Made by a program: the position numbers and the translations under genes. A stretch of 19,598 nt of DNA from NCBI GenBank assembly GCA_027068615.1, contig JAMOQV010000210.1, positions 1 through 19,598 of the forward strand. The letters are read 5' to 3'. Below are positions 14,021 to 19,598 of this stretch, piece by piece; positions within the stretch are counted from its first letter, which is position 1, and each line of letters opens with the position of its first letter. Origin of the DNA: Helicobacteraceae bacterium. GTDB lineage: Bacteria; Campylobacterota; Campylobacteria; Campylobacterales; Sulfurimonadaceae. The notes under the pieces were generated by a model. That model was given only the letters and a program-made list of their open reading frames with translations. It was not told where the DNA came from and searched no databases.

Positions 14021-14792
14021 TATTATAAAAAAAACTAAAGAAGATTTAGCAAAAAGGGAAAAAGAGTTTTCTCTTGATTGGTTGGGTCGTTCACTTGCAT
14101 ATAATGCTAGAGCTCCTAGAGATGTTATACCTTACTTAAAAGCAACACCAGAAGATCCATATAGAATTATATCTGAGGTAAAAAAAGCATCTCCGTCAAA
14201 AGGTGTTATAAGAGAAGATTTTGACCCACTTGAAATTGCTCAAGCTTATGAAAGAGGTGGGGCTAGTGCTATATCTATACTAACAGAACCACATTTTTTT
14301 CAAGGTTCACTTGATTATCTTGGTGCTATAAGAAGATATGTTGGCATCCCACTTTTAAGAAAAGATTTTATAGTTTCAAAGTATCAGATACTTGAAGCAG
14401 TTGTTCATGGGGCTGATTTTATACTACTTATCGCAGCAGCTTTAAGTAAAAAAGAGTTAAAAGAGTTATTAGCTTATACTAGACATTTAGGTATGGAAGC
14501 ACTTGTTGAAGTTCATGATAAAACAGACCTTACCAAGGCTATATATGCAGGAAGTGATATAATTGGGATAAATCATAGAAATTTAAAAACTTTTGAGATG
14601 GATATGAATCTTTGTTATGAATTAATCCCTATGATACCAAATGGTAAGATTATAGTAGCAGAGAGTGGTATTTATGAACATGGACAATTAGAAGATTTAA
14701 GTAAAGCTGGTGTTGATGCTTTTTTAGTTGGAGAATCTTTAATGAGACAAGACAATGAAGAAGAAGCATTAAAAAAGCTTAAATTTGGATAG
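14007..14792 (+). CDS. trpC: Indole-3-glycerol phosphate synthase
   Basis: Catalyses ring closure of the carboxyphenylamino-deoxyribulose phosphate to indole-3-glycerol phosphate in tryptophan synthesis. It is a stand-alone 261-residue (beta/alpha)8 barrel with no fused TrpF domain. Visible active-site motifs are ISEVKKASPSKG (55-66), LLRKDFI with the catalytic acid K119, the base E168 in ALVEVH, GINHRNL (187-193) and VAESGI (217-222). The N-terminal helix MILDDIIKKTKEDL is the family extension. The ATG overlaps the TPR gene by 14 nt and is preceded by GGAAAAAAGGAAAAAA, a double purine-rich ribosome site. No other trp gene is in the window, so the pathway genes are dispersed. Confidence 0.95.
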   Translation: MILDDIIKKTKEDLAKREKEFSLDWLGRSLAYNARAPRDVIPYLKATPEDPYRIISEVKKASPSKGVIREDFDPLEIAQAYERGGASAISILTEPHFFQGSLDYLGAIRRYVGIPLLRKDFIVSKYQILEAVVHGADFILLIAAALSKKELKELLAYTRHLGMEALVEVHDKTDLTKAIYAGSDIIGINHRNLKTFEMDMNLCYELIPMIPNGKIIVAESGIYEHGQLEDLSKAGVDAFLVGESLMRQDNEEEALKKLKFG

Positions 14793-14839
14793 TTTTAGAT
14801 AAAATACAAAAAAATTATATATAGATAAGGTCATTATAG

Positions 14840-15466
14840 ATGCTAACTGTTGCACTTCCAAAAGGTCGTATTGCTAAGGAAACTTTAGAGATTTTTGAAA
14901 CTATTTTCGGAGATAGTTTTAAGTTTGATGATAGAAAACTGATTTTAGAAACACCAAAATTTCGTTTTTTACTTGTAAGAAATCAGGATGTAGCTACTTA
15001 TGTTTACCATCAAGCAGCAGATATTGGTGTAGTTGGTTTAGATACTTTAGAAGAGCAGGGTCTTGATGTTGTTCGTCTTTTAGATTTAAAAAGAGGGGTA
15101 TGTAAAGTATCTATAGGTATGAAAAAGGGTGAAAAATTTGACCTTAATAAACCAGATATAAAAGTAGCCTCTAAGATGGTAAATATCACAAAAAGATATT
15201 TTGAAGAGAGAGCTGTATCTGTTGATATTATAAAACTTTACGGTTCTATAGAGTTAGCTCCACTTATAGGTTTAGCTGATATGATAGTAGATATAGTTGA
15301 GACAGGTACTACAATGAAGCAAAATGGTTTAGAGGTTGTTCAAGATATAATGACAAGTTCAACATACCTTATAGCAAATAAAAACAGCTATATATCTAAA
15401 AAAGATGAAGTATTAGATATATACGAAAAGATAAATGAAGTTATAAAAGCAGAACAAGAAGCATAA
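14840..15466 (+). CDS. hisG: ATP phosphoribosyltransferase, short form (HisG)
   Basis: First enzyme of histidine synthesis: ATP and PRPP give phosphoribosyl-ATP. At 208 residues it is the short form, lacking the C-terminal regulatory ACT-like domain of about 80 residues. Short forms work as hetero-octamers with HisZ, so a hisZ gene is expected elsewhere. Motifs are LPKGRIAKETLE (6-17), the GVVGLD strand (63-68) and the PRPP loop DIVETGTTMKQNGL (151-164). AAGG lies about 10 nt before the ATG. A possible -10 (TAAAAT, 14800-14805) in the 47-nt gap after trpC may give it its own transcript. The next gene overlaps its stop by 1 nt. Confidence 0.95.
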   Translation: MLTVALPKGRIAKETLEIFETIFGDSFKFDDRKLILETPKFRFLLVRNQDVATYVYHQAADIGVVGLDTLEEQGLDVVRLLDLKRGVCKVSIGMKKGEKFDLNKPDIKVASKMVNITKRYFEERAVSVDIIKLYGSIELAPLIGLADMIVDIVETGTTMKQNGLEVVQDIMTSSTYLIANKNSYISKKDEVLDIYEKINEVIKAEQEA

Positions 15467-16149
15467 TGACAAACTTAGATTTATATGCAAAAGCAGAACA
15501 CCTTTTAGGTATAGAAGATGCAACAGAAGCTCTTTATGATTTGTACCGTTCAGAACTAGATGAGTACAAAGTAAAAACATTACTTGATGTTGGTTGTGGT
15601 CGTGGTGGATTTATGCAACGGATGATTAGTGATGGAGTTGAGTGTAAGGGTATTGACCTTAGTTCTGTTATGGTTGAAGAGTGTAAACTAAAAGGGCTTG
15701 ATGCCCAGTGTATAGATGTTGCTGATGTAGATGGTTGTTATGATGCTATCGTTTCTATATTTGATGTGCTTAATTTTATGGATGAAAAGGAACTTATAAA
15801 GTTTTTAGATGCTATATCTGACAAACTAAATGATGATGGTATATTTATAGCTGATATAAATACTATTTATGGTTTTAGTGATGTAGCAGATGGTACTATG
15901 AGCAACGATACAGAAGATGAGTTTTTAAGTGTAGATGCTAAGTTTGCAAACAATGAACTTCATACAAAATTTACATTATTTGTAAAAGATGAAGATGGTA
16001 GATTTACAAAGTATCAAGATACTATAGTGCAGTACTTTCATAAGATAAAAGTATTTCAAAAGTTAGCTAATTTAAAGTTAGTAGATAAACAGACTTTTTC
16101 TCTTTATGATACTGAGGACAAAACTCTTCTTATATTTAAGAAGAGATAA
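15466..16149 (+). CDS. Class I SAM-dependent methyltransferase, substrate unknown
   Basis: A 227-residue methyltransferase with the Rossmann SAM fold. Motif I is LLDVGCGRGGFM (39-50), an acidic residue closing the second strand lies in CKGIDLSS (60-67), and motif IV is YDAIVSIFDVLNFM (about 90-103). The C-terminal 70 residues contain beta strands with LHTKFTLFVKD and YQDTIVQYFHKI, resembling small-molecule or UbiE-like class I enzymes, not DNA or rRNA enzymes. Specificity cannot be assigned. TAATG joins it to hisG with 1-nt overlap, so it is translationally coupled to a histidine gene, a link that may be only of convenience. It converges on the small minus-strand ORF with a 7-nt gap. Confidence 0.8.
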   Translation: MTNLDLYAKAEHLLGIEDATEALYDLYRSELDEYKVKTLLDVGCGRGGFMQRMISDGVECKGIDLSSVMVEECKLKGLDAQCIDVADVDGCYDAIVSIFDVLNFMDEKELIKFLDAISDKLNDDGIFIADINTIYGFSDVADGTMSNDTEDEFLSVDAKFANNELHTKFTLFVKDEDGRFTKYQDTIVQYFHKIKVFQKLANLKLVDKQTFSLYDTEDKTLLIFKKR

Positions 16150-16156
16150 AAGTCCT

Positions 16157-16366
16157 TTAGTTTTTTTGAGTTTTTTCCATTTGGTCTAGGTACTCTCTTA
16201 TATCTGAGTATATTTTAGATATATCTTTATTTTCTTTATCAAGTTGAGAAAAGATAAAAAGTCCCATAGAGTGCCATATAGATATACCATCGCTAAGGCT
16301 TAGTTTTTCCTCTTCTAGTTTATTCATGATAAATTGCATTATCTCATCGTGTTTTTGTGCATCCAT
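16157..16366 (-). CDS. Small hypothetical protein coupled to the M16 peptidase
   Basis: A 69-residue acidic, helical, soluble protein (MDAQKHDEIMQF, then EEEKLSLSDGISIWHSMGLF, then DIREYLDQMEK) without cysteine, signal peptide or membrane segment. I do not recognise the family. That it is a real gene is shown by position: its ATG follows the TAA of the M16 gene after a single base, and AAGGAAAA within the last M16 codons gives a well-placed ribosome site. It is the last gene of the pyrD-M16 unit. A role linked to the peptidase is possible but only context supports it. Confidence 0.7.
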   Translation of the reverse strand: MDAQKHDEIMQFIMNKLEEEKLSLSDGISIWHSMGLFIFSQLDKENKDISKIYSDIREYLDQMEKTQKN

Positions 16367-16367
16367 T

Positions 16368-17750
16368 TTATTTTCCTTTTTTTAAGATTAATGTTGTTGA
16401 TTTATCAAAGTTAAAGTATTTGTTAGCTATCTCTTTAACTTTTTTTGGCGTTATTTTATTTATATTTTCCTCATAAGTTAAAAGAGGTGTTAAATCTCCC
16501 CTTACAAGATAACTTCCATAAAGGTTAGCAACAGAAGTTGAACTCTCTAGTGAATATATAAAGTCAGCTTTTGTATTTATCTTTACTTTTTCAAGCTCTG
16601 CTTCACTTACTTTTTCATTTTTTAGTAACTCTATCTGTTTTATAAGCTCTTTTTCTACATCTTCTGCTTTTACATTTGGATTACAAGATGCTAAAAATAT
16701 AAAAAGACCAGGGTCAATATTTTCCATATTGTAAGCATATACTTGATTTACCATTCTTTTTTTATCTACTAATTCTTTATAAAGTCTTGAACTTTTTCCA
16801 GAATAAAGTATCTCAGATATAGCACTAAGTGTTACTTGATCTTTATCTAAAAAGTTGGGTATATGAAAAGTTATAGCTACCATCTCAACTTCACTGTCTT
16901 TGTGAACGATAACTCTTTTTGCACCATTTTGTTCAGGTTCAACAAACTTAACTTCTGGTACTTCAACTTTGTTTTTTATATCTCCAAACTCTTTTTTTGC
17001 TTTTTTAAATACCTCTTTGGCATCAACATCACCAGTAACTATAAGTATCGCATTATTTGGTTGGTAGTAAGTTTTATGAAACTCTTTGATATCGTCGATG
17101 CTCCAAGTTTGGATATCATTCATAAATCCTATTGGTGTCCAATGATATGGATGGTAAACATAAGAGTTATTAAACATAGCAAAGTATAAAAACCCAAGAG
17201 GTGAGTTTTCTGTTCGCCATCTTCTTTCTTCAGCTACAACATCTCTCTCAGGTTGAAATTCTTCATCTTTTAAACTAAGATTTTGCATTATTTCTGCATA
17301 AAGATTTAATGATTTATCAAGATTATCAGATGATGATTTTATATAGTAGTGTGTATAGTCAAAACCAGTTGAAGCATTATTTACTCCACCTATGCTTTTT
17401 ACCTCTTTATCAAACTCTCCAGCTTGTAAATTTTTTGTAGATTTGAAGTTCATATGTTCAAGCATATGAGCAATACCTGTTTTTCCCATAATTTCATTTC
17501 TACTACCAACTTTATAGAAGATATCTGTACTTATAACACCAGAATTATTTTCTAGTGGTATAACAACTATCTCAAGACCATTTTTAAGAGTTTTTGTTTC
17601 ATAATTTGGAAGATTTGAGTTTGTTTTTATAGTTTTTTCTTTTTTTGACATATTTGTAGCCTTATTGTTTGAATTTGTTTCATAGTTTATAAAACTACTT
17701 TGTGCAAATGTTAAGCTAGTACAAAATACAAGAGTTGCAATAAGTCTCAT
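16368..17750 (-). CDS. Periplasmic M16-family zinc peptidase (PqqL/PqqE-type)
   Basis: A 460-residue M16 (pitrilysin/insulinase-type) peptidase. Residues 1-16 form a signal peptide (MRLIATLVFCTSLTFA), so it should act in the periplasm. The inverted zinc motif H-x2-E-H is at 95-99 (HMLEH), and the third zinc ligand is E175 in ERDVVAEERR, so it is catalytically competent. The second half is the non-catalytic M16 C-terminal domain, with YSGKSSRLYKELVDKK around 312-327. Length fits the two-domain M16B group that works as a dimer. Its substrate is unknown. It lies 1 nt after the pyrD stop, the pyrD-M16 order I recall from Campylobacter and Helicobacter, and the small ORF follows after 1 nt. Confidence 0.9.
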   Translation of the reverse strand: MRLIATLVFCTSLTFAQSSFINYETNSNNKATNMSKKEKTIKTNSNLPNYETKTLKNGLEIVVIPLENNSGVISTDIFYKVGSRNEIMGKTGIAHMLEHMNFKSTKNLQAGEFDKEVKSIGGVNNASTGFDYTHYYIKSSSDNLDKSLNLYAEIMQNLSLKDEEFQPERDVVAEERRWRTENSPLGFLYFAMFNNSYVYHPYHWTPIGFMNDIQTWSIDDIKEFHKTYYQPNNAILIVTGDVDAKEVFKKAKKEFGDIKNKVEVPEVKFVEPEQNGAKRVIVHKDSEVEMVAITFHIPNFLDKDQVTLSAISEILYSGKSSRLYKELVDKKRMVNQVYAYNMENIDPGLFIFLASCNPNVKAEDVEKELIKQIELLKNEKVSEAELEKVKINTKADFIYSLESSTSVANLYGSYLVRGDLTPLLTYEENINKITPKKVKEIANKYFNFDKSTTLILKKGK

Positions 17751-17751
17751 A

Positions 17752-18810
17752 CTATTTTCTATCTGTACCGATAGCTTGAGTTATATTTGTATAACCATCT
17801 GCTTTTAAAAGTTCTATAAGCTCTTTATTTATATTCATAATCATATCTGGACCATGAAAAATAAGACCACTAAGGATTTGAACAAGTGAAGCACCAGCTT
17901 TTATCCTTCTATAAGCTTCTTGAGCCGAATCTATCCCCCCAACTGAGATTAAAACTGTTTTACCATATAGCTCTTTTGCTATTGCTTCAAAGATTTTGAA
18001 ACTTTTTTCTTTTAAAACAGCACCACTTAGACCACCTATATCTTTAGGATTTTTAACTAAAGAGTAGTCTATAGTTGTATTGGTAGCGATAATACCATCT
18101 GCACCTTTTTCAACTGCAAGAGTTGTAAGTGCTACAGCATCTTCTGGTGTCATATCTGGTGCTATTTTTAGTAGTATCGGTTTATCTGTTAATGCTTTAG
18201 CTTCTTTAAAAAGTTTAGTTATAAATTCCTCATTTTGTAAATCTCTAAGACCAGGTGTATTTGGTGAAGATATATTTATAACTAAGTAATCACCTAAGTC
18301 TTTAAAAGTTTTTATAAGCGTTGTATAGTCATCTATAGCTTTATCTTCGGGTGTGATTTTATTTTTACCTATATTTACACCTATAGGTGTTTGAAATGGG
18401 TATATATCTTCTAACCTTTTTTTTGCTATCTCCATACCATCGTTATTAAAGCCCATAGCATTTTGGATAGTTTCCTCTTCTATATGGCGAAACATACGGG
18501 GTTTTGGATTACCAGCTTGTGGCTTTGGTGTAATAGTTCCTATCTCAGTATAACCAAATCCAAGGATTTGCATCCCTCTTATCATAGTAGCATTTTTATC
18601 AAATCCAGCTCCAAGACCAACAGGATTTGGAAATATACGGTTAAATAACTCTTGTTTTAAAATATCATCATTTATAAAGTGTGATTTTTTAAAAAAGTTA
18701 AAAGGGGTAGGGCATACATTTGGTACTCTTAAAACAGACTCAGCGATATGGTGAGCAGTCTCTGGTTGAAATTTAAATAATACAGGTTTTATATAATCAT
18801 AGTAATTCAT
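17752..18810 (-). CDS. pyrD: Quinone-dependent dihydroorotate dehydrogenase (class 2)
   Basis: Oxidises dihydroorotate to orotate in pyrimidine synthesis, passing electrons to membrane quinone. The 352-residue product has the class 2 N-terminal membrane-associating helix pair (MNYYDYIKPVLFKFQPETAH), which class 1 enzymes lack. FMN and substrate motifs are GAGFDKN (67-73), NAMGFNN (117-123), INISSPNTPGLRDLQ (178-192) with the catalytic Ser182, TNTT (243-246), GGLSGA (259-264) and VGGI (290-293). It is the normal length for the class. Its -10 box lies in a 45-nt gap after the CinA-like gene. It is followed by the M16 peptidase after 1 nt. Confidence 0.97.
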   Translation of the reverse strand: MNYYDYIKPVLFKFQPETAHHIAESVLRVPNVCPTPFNFFKKSHFINDDILKQELFNRIFPNPVGLGAGFDKNATMIRGMQILGFGYTEIGTITPKPQAGNPKPRMFRHIEEETIQNAMGFNNDGMEIAKKRLEDIYPFQTPIGVNIGKNKITPEDKAIDDYTTLIKTFKDLGDYLVINISSPNTPGLRDLQNEEFITKLFKEAKALTDKPILLKIAPDMTPEDAVALTTLAVEKGADGIIATNTTIDYSLVKNPKDIGGLSGAVLKEKSFKIFEAIAKELYGKTVLISVGGIDSAQEAYRRIKAGASLVQILSGLIFHGPDMIMNINKELIELLKADGYTNITQAIGTDRK

Positions 18811-18830
18811 TTTGTTCCAATTTTAAAAAG

Positions 18831-18848
18831 TTTTGTAATTATACAAAA
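18831..18848 (-). promoter_or_regulatory. pyrD -10 box within an inverted repeat
   Basis: The minus strand carries GTATAAT with TATAAT at 18838-18843, giving a start near 18831 and a leader of about 20 nt with GGAA before the ATG. The box lies within the inverted repeat TTTTGTA-ATTA-TACAAAA (18831-18848; 7-bp arms). On the minus strand the repeat is followed by CTTTTT, so it could alternatively be a weak terminator of the upstream gene. Confidence 0.5.
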
Positions 18849-18855
18849 ATTAATG

Positions 18856-19587
18856 TTACAAGATGGTAAATTCTATATTTTGTTTTATAAGTTGGTTTTT
18901 AAACTTATCAAAATATTTAGATACTTCATCTTTATCTATTCCACTAAGTGATAGCTCGACAGATACACCTTTAGAATTTATCATAGGAAGTGATGAAAGT
19001 TCAACTGTATCTGGTAGCTCTTTCATAAGATTTATAAGTGTATTTTCACTTGTTTTTGCTATAAGTGTGTATCTATATTTTTTCTCAGAAGAGTTAAATT
19101 TTTCTTTTATGATACCCTTTAACATCGGATGTGCCATAGATGGAAATCCTGGTACAAAGAAAAATCTATCTTCTAAATAATATGCTGACATATTATTTAC
19201 AGGATTATGTATAAGCTTTGAACCAACTGGTAAATCTGCCATATGTATCCTATGTGGATAAGCTTCATCTTTAAACCTATCTATAATATCTTGTTTAAAC
19301 TTTTCATTTGTTTGAAGTGGTTTTGATGTAAAAACTTCAGCTGATATAGCACGAGTTAAATCATCTGGAGTTGAACCAATACCACCGAAAGAAAATAAAA
19401 TACTTTTCTCATCTTTTTTTACCAATTCATAAGTTTGTTTTATAAGTTCAACATCATCTTTTATGATAAAAGATGCAAAAAGTTCGTGTCCATACTTTGC
19501 TAGTTCATCTCTTAAAAAGTTAAAATGTTTATCTTCTCTTCTGTTATTTAAAATCTCAGTACCTATGATAACCGCATAAAAATTCAT
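18856..19587 (-). CDS. CinA/MoaB-like molybdopterin-binding-fold protein
   Basis: A 243-residue protein with an N-terminal MoCF/CinA-type domain (PF00994, about 1-165). It opens MNFYAVIIGTEILNNRREDKH, which matches the CinA start G-x-E-[IL]-L with its following residues, and has the ligand loop FGGIGSTPDDLTRA (67-80). MADLPVGSKLIHNP and FFVPGFPSMAHPM follow, as in CinA N-terminal domains. The CinA C-terminal nicotinamide-nucleotide amidase domain is absent; the last 75 residues form a small alpha/beta extension. Many such proteins are annotated as competence/damage-inducible or FAD-synthetase-like; the substrate is unknown. GAGG lies 7 nt before the ATG at the window's right edge, so the gene is complete. 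It is upstream of pyrD on the same strand. Confidence 0.85.
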   Translation of the reverse strand: MNFYAVIIGTEILNNRREDKHFNFLRDELAKYGHELFASFIIKDDVELIKQTYELVKKDEKSILFSFGGIGSTPDDLTRAISAEVFTSKPLQTNEKFKQDIIDRFKDEAYPHRIHMADLPVGSKLIHNPVNNMSAYYLEDRFFFVPGFPSMAHPMLKGIIKEKFNSSEKKYRYTLIAKTSENTLINLMKELPDTVELSSLPMINSKGVSVELSLSGIDKDEVSKYFDKFKNQLIKQNIEFTIL

Positions 19588-19598
19588 CTCTTTACCTC

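Noticed and set aside
17451..17466. A further copy of the operator (TTCATATGTTC-like sequence in the M16 gene)
   Set aside because: Only a partial match, inside coding sequence that encodes conserved residues near the zinc motif.
1..19598. CRISPR array, tRNA, rRNA, transposon ends or prophage genes
   Set aside because: No regularly spaced repeats, no tRNA-like cloverleaf or CCA-ended genes, and no transposase, integrase or phage structural gene were found. Composition looks even throughout.

Overview
The window reads as an ordinary stretch of chromosome from a Campylobacterota (epsilonproteobacterial) organism, most like the free-living Sulfurimonas/Sulfuricurvum/Arcobacter type. The grounds are strong AT-richness (about 30% GC by eye), AGA/ATA/TTA-rich codon use, an RpoD and KdsB of epsilonproteobacterial type, a short-form HisG, a quinone-linked PyrD followed directly by an M16 peptidase, and promoters built mainly on TATAAT -10 boxes with little -35. 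The assignment rests on protein character and gene order, not on a database search. I see no tRNA, rRNA, CRISPR, insertion sequence or phage gene. No gap between genes exceeds 300 bases; the largest are about 80-90 bases.

Layout. Positions 1-848: the tail of a possible plus-strand gene, then a minus-strand pair (MBL-fold hydrolase and a small YjfB-like protein). 910-2239: plus-strand queC and an overlapping YgjP-like metallopeptidase. 2223-4569: minus-strand pair of a Tat/lipoprotein TRAP substrate-binding protein and a DUF4015 glycoside-hydrolase-like protein. 4634-5551: family II pyrophosphatase ppaC. 5570-8384: a tight five-gene plus-strand operon (GMCGG-type TauE/DsbD_2 membrane protein, NifX-like protein, DUF134 DNA-binding protein, flavin-reductase-like protein, classical TauE/SafE permease), followed by mog. 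8987-11638: minus-strand rpoD and kdsB. 11690-14792: plus-strand overlapping chain trmN6-like methyltransferase, YkgJ-type Cys-cluster protein, TPR lipoprotein, trpC. 14840-16149: hisG and a class I methyltransferase. 16157-19587: minus-strand CinA/MoaB-like protein, pyrD, M16 peptidase and a small coupled ORF.

The most interesting part is the operon at 5570-8384. Its promoter is a near-consensus sigma70 promoter (TTGACT, 17 bp, TATAAT). One copy of a 12-bp palindrome, GAACATATGTTC, fills the spacer and an identical copy lies just past the expected transcription start. With its flanking T the palindrome gives TGAACA-TA-TGTTC, close to the core half-sites bound by ArsR-SmtB metal or sulfur sensors. 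The genes it controls (Cys/His-containing membrane protein, NifX fold with a His-rich insertion, DUF134 regulator with an unusual H-x3-C-x3-C, TauE permease), with molybdenum-cofactor gene mog downstream, suggest a metal- or sulfur-responsive homeostasis module. That function is inference. Lesser points are two candidate leaderless genes with identical geometry (queC and the TRAP protein) and palindromes built across stop codons at convergent gene ends.
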